DNA of 64,000 nucleotides from Siphonodentalium dalli (taxonomy: Eukaryota; Mollusca; Scaphopoda; Gadilida; Siphonodentaliidae): assembly GCA_032622095.1 (NCBI GenBank), contig CP136063.1, positions 185,051,956-185,115,955 of the forward strand, read 5' to 3'. Below, piece after piece: positions 34,901 to 47,049 of the stretch. Below the pieces are notes generated by a model. It was not told where the DNA came from and made no database searches. It saw nothing but the letters and a program-made list of their open reading frames with translations. Position numbers and translations under genes: made by a program. Each line of letters starts with the position of its first letter. Position 1 is the stretch's first letter.

Positions 34901-37900
34901 AGATAATGAGCCTATGATAATAAGATAATGAGCCTATGATAATACGATAATGAGCCTATGATAATAAGATAACGAGCCTGATAATAAGATAATGAGCCTA
35001 TGATAATAAGATAATGAGCCTAATAATAAGATAATTAGCCTATGATAATAAGATAATGAGCCTATGATACTAAGATAATGAGCCTATGGTAATAAGATAA
35101 TGAGCCTATGGTAATAAGATAATGAGCCTATGATAATAAGATAATGAGCCTATGGTAATAAGATAATGAGCCTATGGTAATAAGATAATGAGTCTATGTT
35201 AATAAGATAATGAGCCTATGGTAATAAGATAATGAGCCTATGGTAATAAGATAATGAGCATATGGTAATAAGATAATGAGCCTATGATAATAAGATAATG
35301 AGCCTATGGTAATAAGATAATGAGCCTATGGTAATAAGATAATGAGCCTATGGCAATAAGATAATGAGCCTATGTTAATAAGACAATGAGCCTATGATAA
35401 TAAGATAATGAGCCTATGGTAATAAGATAATGAGCCTATGGTAATAAGATAATGAGCCTATGATAATAAGATAATGAGCCTATGATAATAAGATAATGAG
35501 CCTATGATAATAAGATGATGAGCCTCTGATAATAAGATAATGAGCCTATGGTAATAAGATAATGAGCCTGATAAGATAATGAGCCTATGATAATAAGATA
35601 ATGAGCCTATGGTAATAAGATAATGAGCCTATGGTAATAAGATAATGAGCCTATGGTAATAAGATAATGAGCCTATGGTAATAATATAATGAGCCTATGG
35701 TAATAAGATAATGAGCCTATGGTAATAAGATAATGAGCCTATGGTAATAAGATAATGAGCCTATGATAATAAGATAATGAGCCTATGATAATAAGATAAT
35801 GAGCCTATGATAATAAGATAATGAGCCTATGATAATAAGATAATGAGCCTATGGTAATAAGATAATGAGCCTATGATAACAAGATAATGAGCCTATGGTA
35901 ATAAGATAATGAGCCTATGGTAATAAGATAATGAGCCTATGATAACAAGATAATGAGCCTATGGTAATAAGATAATGAGCCTATGGTAATAAGATAATGA
36001 GCCTATGATAATAAGATAATGAGCCTATGGTAATAATATAATGAGCCTATGGTAATAAGATAATGAGCCTATGGTAATAAGATAATGAGCCTATGGTAAT
36101 AAGATAATGAGCCTATGATAATAAGATAATGAGCCTATGATAATAAGATAATGAGCCTATGATAATAAGATAATGAGCCTATGATAATAAGATAATGAGT
36201 CTATGGTAATAAGATAATGAGCCTATGGTAATAAGATAATGAGCCTATGATAACAAGATAATGAGCCTATGGTAATAAGATAATGAGCCTATGGTAATAA
36301 GATAATGAGCCTATGATAATAAGATAATGAGCCTATGATAATAAGATAATGAACCTATGATAATAAGATAATGAGCCTATGATAATAAGATAATGAGCCT
36401 ATGATAATAAGATAATGAGCCTATGATAATAAGATAATGAGCCTATGATAATAAGATAATGAGCCTATGATAATAAGATAATGAGCCTATGATAATAAGA
36501 TAATGAGCCTATGATAATAAGATAATGAGCCTATGATAATAAGATAATGAGCCTATGATAATAAGATAATGAGCCTATGATAATAAGATAATGAGCCTAT
36601 GATGATAATAAGATAATGAGCCTATGGTAATAAGATAATGAGCCTATGATAATAAGATAATGAGCCTATGATAATAAGATAATGAGCCTATGATGATAAT
36701 AAGATAATGAGCCTATGATAATAAGATAATGAGCCTATGATAATAAGATAATGAGCCTATGATGATAATAAGATAATGAGCCTATGGTAATAAGATAATG
36801 AGCCTATGGTAATAAGATAATGAGCCTATAATAAGATAATGAGCCTATGATAATAAGATAATGAGCCTATGATAATAAGATAATGAGCCTACGATAATAA
36901 GATAATGAGCCTATGATAATAAGATAATGAGCCTATGATAATAAGATAATGAGCCTATGATGATAATAAGATAATGAGCCTATGATAATAAGATAATGAG
37001 CCTATGATAATAAGATAATGAGCCTATGATAATAAGATAATGAGCCTATGATAATAAGCCTATGATAATAAGATAATGAGCCTATGGTAATACGATAATG
37101 AGCATATGGTAATAAGATAATGAGCCTATGATAATAAGATAATGAGCCTATAATAATAAGATAATGAGCCTATGATAATAAGACAATGGGCCTATGGTAA
37201 TAAGATAATGAGCCTGTGATAATATGATAATGAGCCTATGATAATAAGATAATGAGCCTATGATAATAAGATAATGAGCCTATGATAATAAGATAATGAG
37301 CATATGGTAATAAGATAATGAGCCTATGATAATAAGATAATGAGCCTATGATAATAAGACAATGAGCCTATGGTAATAAGATAATGAGCCTATGGTAATA
37401 AGATAATGAGCCTATGGTAATAAGATAATGAGCCTATGTTAATATGATAATGAGCCTATGGTAATAAGATGATGAGCCTATGATAATAATCCTATGATAA
37501 TAAGATAATGAGCCTATGGTAATAAGATAATGAGCCTATGATAATAAGATAATGAGCCTATGGTAATAAGATAATGAGCCTATGATAATATGATAATGAG
37601 CCTATGGTAATAAGATAATGAGCCTATGATAATAAGATAATGAGCCTATGATAATAAGATAATGAGCATATGGTAATAAGATGAGCATATGATAATAAGA
37701 TAATGAGCCTATGATAATAAGATAATGAGCCTATGATAATAAGATAATGAGCCTATGATAATAAGATAATGAGCCTATGATAATAAGATAATGAGCCTAT
37801 GTTAATAAGATAATGAGCCTATGGTAATAAGATAATGAGCCTATGATAATAAGCCTATGATAATAAGATAATGAGCATATGGTAATAAGATGAGCATATG

Positions 37901-38575
37901 ATAATAAGATAATGAGCCTATGATAATAAGATAATGAGCCTATGATAATAAGATAATGAGCCTATGGTAATAAGATAATGAGCCTATGATAATAAGATAA
38001 TGAGCCTATGTTAATGAGATAATGAGCCTATGGTAATAAGATAATGAGCCTATGATAATAAGCCTATGATAATAAGATAAAGGGCCTGTGATAATAAGAT
38101 AATGAGCCTATGGTAATAAGATAATGAGCATATGGTAATAAGATAATGAGCCTATGATAATAAGATAATGAGCCTATGGTAATAAGATAATGAGTCTATG
38201 GTAATAAGATAATGAGCCTATGGTAATAAGATAATGAGCCTATGTTAATAAGACAATGAGCCTATGATAATAAGATAATGAGCCTATGGTAATAAGATAA
38301 TGAGCATATGGTAATAAGATAATGAGCCTATGGTAATAAGATAATGAGCCTATGGTAATAAGATAATGAGCATATGGTAATAAGATAATGAGCTTATGAT
38401 AATAAGATAATGAGCCTATGATAATAAGATAATGAGCCTATGATAATAAGATAATGAGCCTATGATAATAAGATAATGAGCCTGTGATAATAAGATAATG
38501 AGCCTATGATAATAAGATAATGAGCCTATGTTAATAAGATAATGAGCCTATGGTAATAAGATAATGAGCCTATGT
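28903..38575 (+). repeat. 9.7-kb minisatellite, 22-bp unit, about 440 copies
   Basis: The unit has the core TAATAAGATAATGAGC followed by CTATGR. Most copies are identical except for an A/G alternation before TAATAAG. Irregular units (missing 6-14 bp, TTTGCC, GTCTACG, AGCATATG variants) are scattered and recur in blocks. Examples are GAGCCTGATAATAAG at about 32340, 34100 and 34974, and GAGCCTGATAAGATAATG at about 32888 and 35565. This shows that kilobase segments were copied within the array. Every unit carries AGATAA, a GATA-factor consensus. Stop codons occur in all frames on both strands. Confidence 0.97.
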
Positions 38576-39534
38576 TGATTGAAATTTATAAGCGAGACGC
38601 GCCCATACATGTTCAGTTGTGGGATAAGTTGTTTGTCAATTACGAGGATTTTTTTTTGCGTGTATAGCCTTAAACCGACAACTAAGTCATATCATTCCAA
38701 GATCCCGCAAAAACTGGGATTAGAGAGGCTATATGCCTGAGTCCGTCTTTTCCGTATTTTCTGGACTGCGGTTTTTAATTGTTACAAAATCAGTTCATTT
38801 GTAGCTGTAAATCATCTGGATTGACGGCGTGTCATTGAGGTGAGAATGGCGGTTTGCTGTTATCATGTTGAATTGATTCATTCTCACACGAGGGTTGTTA
38901 TAAGCGTGTACTTGTTCACGTTAATTGAGTGCGGGTCGATAATCATTCTACAGGCCCGCTTGTGATCCTCCTGGTAACTGGGTAGTTTGAATGCATGCTC
39001 ATCTCACCGAATCACCTAGCCGCCCCCATTGGTCCAGGTTTGGCTGGACCGTCAGTGTATAGGTTTAAATCAGGTTTAAACAGGAGATGAAGCAGTCGGC
39101 CACAGAGCGTGTCGCCTAGAAGTATTCATAAATTTAGTTCAGCGACTGTGATCACTATTTCGTTCCATGTACTGTATTATATATCATATACAGGCATTTG
39201 GAATGTGGTATTTGAATGCCGGGTTGCTCAAATAACATTTTATGACAACTCCAACTTGATAGTTTCACAAATAGTGGGGTTGAAACTTGAAACACGTCAT
39301 TTGATGGTATATCAAAAATCGGGACAACTGGGCAATAAGATATGTATTTGATTTGCCATATGAATGTATACATGAGAACTAGATGTTGTTGCCTTTCGTA
39401 GAGTATAGTTCATGCTGTACCGACATTAATTGGCCTACGACTGGAACTCTCCGGCTCACCAACTTGGTCCATATGCCATGGGGTTCACTAAACTAAACAC
39501 TAAACTAAACTAAACTATTGAGCATCGGTGTTGC
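38576..39534. other. Unassigned DNA right of the minisatellite
   Basis: No supported gene was seen. A short (TAAAC)n run lies at about 39490-39516. The open frame at 39109-39351 lacks recognisable features. Confidence 0.4.
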
Positions 39535-39538
39535 TTAA

Positions 39539-39968
39539 AGGTGCTCAATCCGATATTCACCCCTAACTTAATATTTCTTTGGCTCCGGGGGGTAAAAAAA
39601 TATTTCATTCGAGTCGATTTTTTTAATTTGCTAATTTTTGGAGATGTGGTCCATTTCCACGTGCTCAAACGGACAAATTACGGACAAATTGCGGTTGTAA
39701 GATGGATAACTCGAAAATCAAGTGGTTACTCTTAACAATAATAACTACTTGATTTTAGAGTTATCTATCTTACACCCGCAATGTGTCTGTACTTTGTCCG
39801 TTTGAGCACGTGGAAGTGGACCACATCTCCAAACATTAACAAACTTCAAAAATCGATATCTGATCACTCTGAGCTTTAAAGGGTGTGTTCCTCGACTCGA
39901 ATCAAATATTTTTACCCACGAAGCCAAAGAGATAGTAATTTAGGGGTGCTTAATCGGATTGAGTACCT
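39539..39968. mobile_element. TTAA-flanked foldback MITE, 430 bp
   Basis: The left end is AGGTGCTCAATCCG after TTAA (39535-39538). The right end is CGGATTGAGTACCT before TTAA (39969-39972). The inverted match extends through most of the element (GATGTGG, CACGTGCTCAAACGGACAAA, GGATAACTC and complements) to a small loop near 39740. TTAA duplications are made by piggyBac- and Kolobok-type transposases, but no transposase is present to choose between them. A related partial copy is at 3584-3965. Confidence 0.8.
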
Positions 39969-40267
39969 TTAATATTATAAAAACTCGGCTTGCACACTAA
40001 ATGAAGGGTATCTGTTGCGATGGGTGTTTGCAAAGGGGTATAATCCCCCGTGATAAATTGAATAAGTCAGAGTTCCAATGAATTCATTAACAATAGAAAA
40101 TGACTATATGAGCCACTATTTCACCCTTTTTTTCTCTTGATAGTAATATATTATCTCCCGGATCCCCACCGGGCCGACCAGCAACGCCCACGATATAAAT
40201 TTTCTATGTAAGTTGTACTGTTTACCCCGTAAGGAAGTTTGGGTTAAAGCATTAGCGAAGTGACTTT

Positions 40268-40412
40268 CTTCTCGTGGCCACGACTTCATATTCTCGTGGC
40301 CACGACTCTATTCTCGTGGTCAAGACTTCATATTCTCGTGGCCACGACTTCATATTCTCGTAGCCATGACTTCATATTCTCGTGGCCACGACTTATTCTT
40401 GTGGCCACGACT
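40268..40412. repeat. Minisatellite of CTCGTGGCCACGACTT units
   Basis: About six units contain the palindrome CGTGGCCACG followed by ACTTCATATT, with one or two shortened units. It sits where the downstream end of the decayed LINE should be. Confidence 0.85.
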
Positions 40413-43115
40413 TTATAAAAAAAAGCGGATGTCCCCTCCAGGAACGAACATAGGACAAATAAATTATATCTAGAGTTAATTTATACTTCCAGCTCAGTAT
40501 GTACATTCTTTTGGACGCTCGATTTTCAATATCTTTTATATGATCTTTCCATTTCCCCTGCCCGTTGAATGTCAGAACCAAATGTTTATGTGTGTGTACA
40601 TCATATATTCTCTCGTTGGACTTGTTAAATACTGGTTGGTGAATGAGTATTTCTCTCCACAATACAAGCAACGATTCTGTTTTCAATGGGTTGAATTTAA
40701 CTGCGCAGGTCGTCGACCAGTTAAATATTTTGAGTTGGTCTGAATTGATCAACTATGCAGCAATCATGTGATCTTCTATGGCAATATAAAGTGATGTATC
40801 GTCCGCAAATGGTCGTATATAGCATGTAATCCCCTCGATATGGTTAGACTAAAGTTAGAAATTGTTACTCTTTGTTGTCTACAATCGCGATAGTTTTCCA
40901 GTAAGTTTAAAATCTTCACAGATCTCTTTAAGTATGAAGATGAGACTCGTGTGCCAGTCGTGTGCCTTGCTTGTATCGCAGAATACACCCCTTATTTCCC
41001 TCCCGTCGCCAAGGGTTGAGATAATATAATGATAAATATTAATCAAATGGAATAGGGTGCCATCATTCGGTGTATAACCTGGTTGTACATGTAGGTCGAT
41101 ATGCGATAGAATAGACATTTCTCGAAAACCTTAGAAAGACAAATAAGCAAAGATAATGGTCGATAATTTAATGGTTCACTGGGACCTTCTTTTTTTTATT
41201 GCAATTTGGGTATATACATTTGCCTTTTTCCATTCTGAGGGAAAGTACGATCGCTCAATGAAAATCTTGAAAGCAAATGCTTGTGGTTTAGCTAGCGATA
41301 TGGAATACTTTGTGACTAATAACGTCGTAACCGGCCACTTTCAATGTTTTGATTGATTTTAAACTATTTAGGACACATTCATCGGAAAGTTCAATCTCGT
41401 CCAGACGTTTACACGTCAACCAACCAAAGATGGATAACTCTAACTTATCTTCATTAGATAGAGAGGAGATTTTACACAAATAACAAGCAGTCGCAGGCGA
41501 CGGTATCCCCCGCCGAAGTGTGCAGTTCGGGAAGTGCATTCGCAATAATGTTTGCGTTCTCAGTATGTGCTAAAGAAGAGGTGGGATTTTGTCAAAAAGC
41601 CTGGCTTGCGAACTCGTGACATTTGTGGAAATGATCCCTGTGACGTCGTCCATTTACACCAAAAATAATAAACAAAGTCCAATAACTCTGCTGAAAATAT
41701 CCGGCCGGACCTGGTGTGCGAACTCATTCTAGATAATGGTCATGCGAACTCATATACCAAAAATCTTTGAAATCCGTTCACATTTGTGGAAATGATCCCT
41801 GTGACGTCGTCCATTTGCACACACAAAAATAAACAAAGTCCAATAACTCTGCTGAAACTATCCGGCCGAACCTGGTTTGCGAACTCGTTCTAGATACTGT
41901 TCAAGTGAACTCATATACCAAATATCTTTGAAATCCATTGAGACTTGTGAAAATGAGCCCTGTGACGTCGCCTATTTGCTATTTGGTAAATTCGACAAAA
42001 ATAGTAAACAAAGTACAATAACTCCGGTAAAAATATCCGGCTGGACCTGGTTTGCGAACTCATTCTAGGTAATGGTCAGGTGAACTCATATACCAAATAT
42101 CTTTGAAATCCGTTGAGATTTGTGGAAATGAGCCCTGTGACGTCGCCTATTTGCTATTTGGTAAATTCGTCAAAAATAATAAACAAAGTCCAATAACTCC
42201 GGTAAAAATATCCGGCCGGACCTGGCTTGCGAACATTTTCTAGGTAATGGTCAGGTGAACTCATATACCACAAATCTTTTAAATCCGTTTACATTTGTTC
42301 AAGTTATGACTCTTACAAATTCGGGACGGACGGACGGCTATACGCACCACAGGGTACTTGTGAGATGCGATCTTTTGTTTGCATGACTTGTGGTGTCATA
42401 AACTGTTTTACAAACATCTCCGTTATTTCGTTAATATTTTTTTTCTCTAAATACGTATTTCAGACGTATTACATAATCTGAGAAATGCTATATTAACGAA
42501 ATAACGGAGATGTTTGTGGAATAAAACAGTTAGGAAAAAAAGTTATTAATTTCATCGCACCCCACAAGTACGCTCTGGTGAGAGCGGACAGACGGACGGA
42601 CGGGGCGGCTATACGCACCACAGGGTACTTGTGAGGTGCGAACTTTTGTTTGCATGACTTGTGGGGTGCACCCCACAAGGAACGTACGGAAAATCCAATT
42701 TTAAAGAGTATTGGTTTAGATTCCGGTTTCATGAGCTGGTTTAATGTTTTCCATCAGAGTGAGCAATCGGTGAAACAACTACCCTCTATTGACAGCGTTT
42801 TCTCCAGAGATAGACTAGCTTTTTGCTCAGAATGTCTGATTTTTGCTATAACTTCATTTATTTTATTTTTATAATTATTCCACGCTTCAAAGGTCCCTTT
42901 TTGTGACAAATTGTACAAACGTTTCCTTTATCTCATAAGTTTATGAACTTCACATGTTAACCATTCATGTTCAATTTGTCGAATTGTTACGTGTTTATTT
43001 GGTAGCTATTTTTACATATCGAATTGCCGAGTGGTCCCCATTAAAGTCCCATGCGTTAAACGCATTATTCATTGCGGAGTAATTTGCGCGGTTATAATCC
43101 CATATCCATATTAAT
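40393..43115 (-). pseudogene. Decayed CR1-like LINE ORF2, interrupted by a repeat block
   Basis: Pieces appear in LINE order on the minus strand. Near 43100 an endonuclease-end segment resembles the YDEANFISLNNEIRSCDW region of the LINE at 16380-18248. At 42990-42700 come the basic linker (EVHKLM, RKRLYNLSQKG, WNNYKNKINEVIAKIR) and WWKTLNQLMKPESKP. At 41560-41290 is LSDECVLNSLKSIKTLKVAGYDVIS, matching the linker to RT region. At 41118-40393 are degraded palm and thumb pieces (FCDTSKAHD, VKFNPLKTESLL, GKWKDHI). Many stops and frameshifts separate the pieces, and 41565-42690 is inserted material. It is an old relic; no catalytic motif is complete. Confidence 0.7.
41565..42690. repeat. Repeat block inserted in the decayed LINE: 161-bp tandem units and a foldback
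   Basis: At 41615-42310 a 161-176 bp unit is repeated about four times. It contains CCTGTGACGTCG, AAACAAAGTCCAATAACTC and CCGGACCTGG. After it, 42330-42655 holds two copies of a GGACGGACGGCTATACGCAC segment bracketing inverted arms of ACAAACATCTCCGTTATTTC and complement (about 42410-42525). A perfect 22-bp palindrome follows at 42658-42679. LINE sequence resumes on both sides, so this block is a later insertion, possibly composite. Confidence 0.65.
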
Positions 43116-43657
43116 TATAATTTAACCCGGGCCGACATTAAAATTAGGTTTGTTTGTCCACTCCCGACCGACTCATTTTTACCCCCCCCCCCCTCCCCCG
43201 ACCGAAATATTTGTATTGCACTTCCCTAAAAACAAAAAACAAAATTGTCAAAATCGGCTAACCAGTTTCCTCTTAGCAGCAACCTTTCGCCGCCCGGAAC
43301 ATATTACTCCGTACTTTTTCTACTTCCGGTAGCGGCTCATCGGAACTACTTCGTGTGTATAATCGAGTCGTTTACGTTACGCAATCGGCCGAACTGAGCC
43401 GAATGATCGCGGCTGTCAAGGTCGTTTATAATAGATGGCGACCCCAGAAAAGGTGCCTAAAATAGACAAGAAAACAATAGTCAGAAATGGTAACGCCACC
43501 AAGATCATATTATTAGCCATAAATATAAATTATAATATAATTATAATATAAACTAGCTTTCAAATTCCATCTGGGAAATTTGGATACTTCCATTTATCAA
43601 GTTTTCCCGTATCTCGTGTTATACATTACATTATTCAAACTGTCATTTTTTATTACA
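43116..43657. other. Unassigned DNA
   Basis: A C-rich run lies at about 43183-43198 and an AT-rich stretch at 43525-43555. No supported gene was seen. Confidence 0.4.
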
Positions 43658-44225
43658 CTAGCTGGTGGGCCCCGACATCGTCACGGCATCTGATTTCCTG
43701 CGAAAGGAGCTATTTGACCTTGAATTGACTATTTCGAAAGTCAAGGTCAGGTCGGGGTCATGATTTGACCCGTCCAAAACACTTACCGGAGAAAAGTACC
43801 CCTAGGTATCAAACTTCGTCGAAATCCGTCTGTTTTACCCGACGTGACCTTTAATTGACCATTTTGAATGTCAAGGTAAGGTCGGGGTCACGATTTGACC
43901 CGTCCAAAACACTCCCCTGACAAAAGTACTTATAGGTATCAAATTTCGTCGAAATCCATCCGTTTTACCCGATTTGGCCTTTGATTGACCACATTGAAGG
44001 TAAGGTCACACTGGGGCCATGATTTGACCCGTTCAAAACACTCCTCGGACAAAAGTATCCCTGGGTATCAAATTTCGTCGAAATCCGTCCGTTTTTCCCG
44101 ATTTGACCTTGAACTGACCATTTTGAAGATCAAGGTCAGGTCGAGGTCACGATTTGATCCGTCCAAAACACTTCCCGGATACAAGTAACCCTAAGTATCA
44201 AATTTTGTCGGAATCTATGGAAAGC
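43658..44225 (+). repeat. TCAAGGTCA-rich tandem repeat, about four units of 127-137 bp
   Basis: It begins with an ACTAGCTGGTGGGCCCCGAC head. Each unit carries a TTTGACCTTGAATTGACC-like block, AAGGTCAAGGTCAGGTCG, a CACGATTTGACCCGTCC block and TATCAAATTTCGTCGAAATC. Units restart near 43709, 43846, 43974 and 44100. It belongs to the same family as 21060-21550, 22540-23030 and 27780-28010. Confidence 0.85.
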
Positions 44226-45245
44226 CGAAGGGGACATATGCTAGTTGCTAATTGCTTGTTGCTAGTTATACGACGCACGACTTGACGCGGTTTTTTCAAG
44301 GTGTTTCAGGGTGTTTCAAACTGGAGATAGAATTATTCTGCGTTTCAAATGGTGATGAATTATAGAATTTTATTCATATTGTATGGCATAAATTGTTATT
44401 AAAACCGTATATACTATAAAAACAATCGATGACTCGAAAATTAAGTGGGCCTTTAAAGTCAATACAAAGTCACACTTGCAGTTAGGTTCATCTCATATTC
44501 GTCTATTCAGCGATATTCTGCTACGCAGTTTGTTATAGCCTCCAGTATTCATTAAGCGTTATAGCCCCACTGTTATAATCCGCCTTTAGCTGGCGTATTC
44601 CTGCATCTGAGATTATTGAGATATTACGTCACACGTAATGACATAAATCACATGGAAACATAGCAATTGTGTTGGCTGCGTGGCGTGAATATGTATTGAG
44701 AAATAACGTCATACGTAATGACATTAAATCTCAAGAAAACCCGCGAAAACAAAACAAAATCACATTTATTGTTTAATGTTTTAAGTTATTTCCTTTATAA
44801 AAAGAATCTTCGTGATAATGAACCCTCTCAATACTTTAGAATATAGAATTAACCTTAAAATAACAAAAACCTTCGGAATAGAGAACCTTCGGAATAGCGA
44901 ACCTTCGGAATAGTGAACCTTCGGAATAGCAAACATTGAGAATAGAGAACCTTCGGAATAGTGGACCTTCGGAATTAGAGACATGCCCCCCTCCCCCCCA
45001 AACATTCATATTATATGCCCAGAGTTCAAAGGTATGGGCCCATAAATTTCTAAAATTGGCCCTTAAAATATTGAACCCCAAATTGGAGCCCGCGCAGAAC
45101 AAAATTTAAGTCAACTGTACCTGTGTCACGTAATGACATTAAATCTCAAGAAAACCCGCGACATGTCCCATTGATCTTGATTATAGTATAAATAACTAGC
45201 AACCAGCAATTAGCAACTAGCATGTTCCCTTCGGCTTTCCATCTT
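44218..45245. mobile_element. Segment bounded by about 50-bp inverted repeats, candidate non-autonomous element
   Basis: TGGAAAGCCGAAGGG with GCTAGTTGCTAATTGC (44218-44270) is found inverted at 45187-45242 (GCAATTAGCAACTAGC then CCCTTCGGCTTTCCA). Inside are repeated ACGTAATGACATTAAATC blocks (about 44715 and 45128) and a small ACCTTCGGAATAG minisatellite (44867-44975). The class is unknown. Because the left repeat is the tail of the neighbouring repeat family, two inverted family members are an equally good explanation. Confidence 0.45.
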
Positions 45246-45383
45246 TGATTATCACACGATCGCATGCTTTCCAAATGGTGTTGTTTATAATATCAATATC
45301 CAGCACATGTGCTAATCTGTGTCGGACTATCGTGACTATATCGGTACGGTTTACTCAAGTACGAGAATACCTATATACCCATA

Positions 45384-45892
45384 ATGCATTCGCCCATTGG
45401 TCCACGGGTTATTAAAATTTCCAAAACATCTTACACCGGTGGCTTAAACAATGCGTCCGAGGCTGAGATCAGAGACAACACAGCCGCTTCGCAGAAACGT
45501 GTGACACTTTGTGTGTCCATAGTAAAGAAAACAATATATTGTAAGGCCAAATTTCCGGTTCAAACTTCCGTTTTACTAAACAAAATTATGCAGGTTAACC
45601 CATCAATAACATGGGAGGATTTATTGAAGGATGTGTCCAGCGATGCGGAATGTAGTAATGTGGAAGTTGAATTGAGTAGAAATTTGAGGGATCTCGATAC
45701 ATTTACCCCTGAATGCAAAGAACCAATTCACATTGCTTTGGACTTTGAAAAAACTGAGTGTACCTGAAAGTGAAAGTGAAACAGCACAAAGTACGAAGGA
45801 TCAGCGCACCAAGGCTTTTGATATGCTTTTGGGAACATCAAAAGAAAAGGTTCTACCCAAGTTTCTTCCAAAAGAAAACATGACTCTCAATG
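45384..45892 (+). CDS. Putative 5' coding exon of the DDE-like gene
   Basis: Met at 45384 opens a frame of 127 codons. A change of frame in the six-A run 45748-45753 leads into a second frame reading VPESESETAQSTKDQRTK and AFDMLLGTSKEKVLPKFLP, the AFDxLM-type segment expected near the family N-terminus. GTAAAT at 45893 after CTCAATG is a plausible splice donor. The A-run frameshift may be mutation or a sequencing indel. The true start is uncertain because no promoter is identifiable. Confidence 0.5.
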
Positions 45893-47049
45893 GTAAATAT
45901 ATTATTATTAACGTTATTAAATTAAAAATGATTAAAAACAATTATTGAGTTAAATTGTGCTATTATTTATTTATTTATTACTCCAACCTTTCCTTGAGAA
46001 TAGGGCACAAATATGCCATGGGGTGTCCACTTTATATTCCTCCCCCCCCCCCCCCCACCTTGTCCCAACCAATCCCACGGGACCCATACCCACTTCTTGT
46101 TCAATTCCAGCTTGTATATAGCTTGAATTGAGAATGTTTTGAAGGTTTTACGGTTTCAGCAGCCATGCCCCAACGCTGGTGACTGGAGAAGACTCGGATG
46201 ACAGCACTCTGGATGTAAGTTTTTATAGATATCATGCCCCAATTCTGACAGCATGCCGATATGTCCTGCGCCCATATTTTGTTAGAGCCTGTCTGATTAT
46301 TAAATTTAACGTGCACAAGCCCATGTATATTCAAAATAGAATGGCATGTGTTTGTCAGAGCCATTTCATGAGTTTATTTTGACATATTAAACGGTACAAG
46401 TGACATAACAAGTATTGCTCGGTTTTTATTGCACATCTTGACCATCGACATTGACGGAAACTTACATTTGGAACAAAAGTATTTTTTGTATTCATAGGTA
46501 AACTCATTATCTTTTCAAAGAGTTTGTTTGCTTAATATATCAAATTGTCAGAGCTTGATCTTGACTTCCTTGTCAACATAATCGCATGTACACAAATGTT
46601 TTTATTGATCCCGAGGTATTTGGTACGACAAGAAGGGTAATATAACGTGTGTCGGTGTGCGTAGATATCTTAGAATATTGTTTAGTACATGTATTATATC
46701 CTATGATATCTTGTTCTATTCCGAATCAATACTAAGGGAGAGCAAAATATCACGATACTCCGCTTATAATTTCATTAATTGAAATTCATGTCATTCTCGA
46801 CAGTATATATGAGGGTATCACCCTCCCCCTTTCTGTACGCGGGATTCAGGGTGTTTTGAAGCCGTACGCGGGATTCATAGCCCCGAATTAACTGGTATTC
46901 GGGTTCAAGCAAAACATCTTGGACACAGGTTTTGATGGCGCAAAATAATATTTTGTGCTAGTTATCTGTATGAATGAGTGGGTAGAACAGCTTCTTGGGT
47001 ATATTCGACCGCCATGCCATCATAAAGTATCATTAATCGTATCATAACG
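45893..47049. other. Putative intron or unassigned sequence
   Basis: This lies between the 5' exon and the duplicated exon. A possible small exon at 46160-46214 has an acceptor TTTCAG and a donor GTAAGT and reads TGEDSDDSTLD, but its phase does not fit the neighbouring exons. No other structure was seen apart from a C run near 46044-46058. Confidence 0.3.

Noticed and set aside
28903-38575. CRISPR-like regular repeats
   Set aside because: The 22-bp units are contiguous with no unique spacers, and the genome is clearly eukaryotic. It is a minisatellite.
43150-43332. Open frame rich in Pro at a C run
   Set aside because: It is driven by the poly-C tract; no other support.
46160-46214. Small exon with TTTCAG acceptor and GTAAGT donor (TGEDSDDSTLD)
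   Set aside because: The splice signals look good but the phase does not fit the exon ending at 45892, and no family similarity is certain. Kept only as a note.
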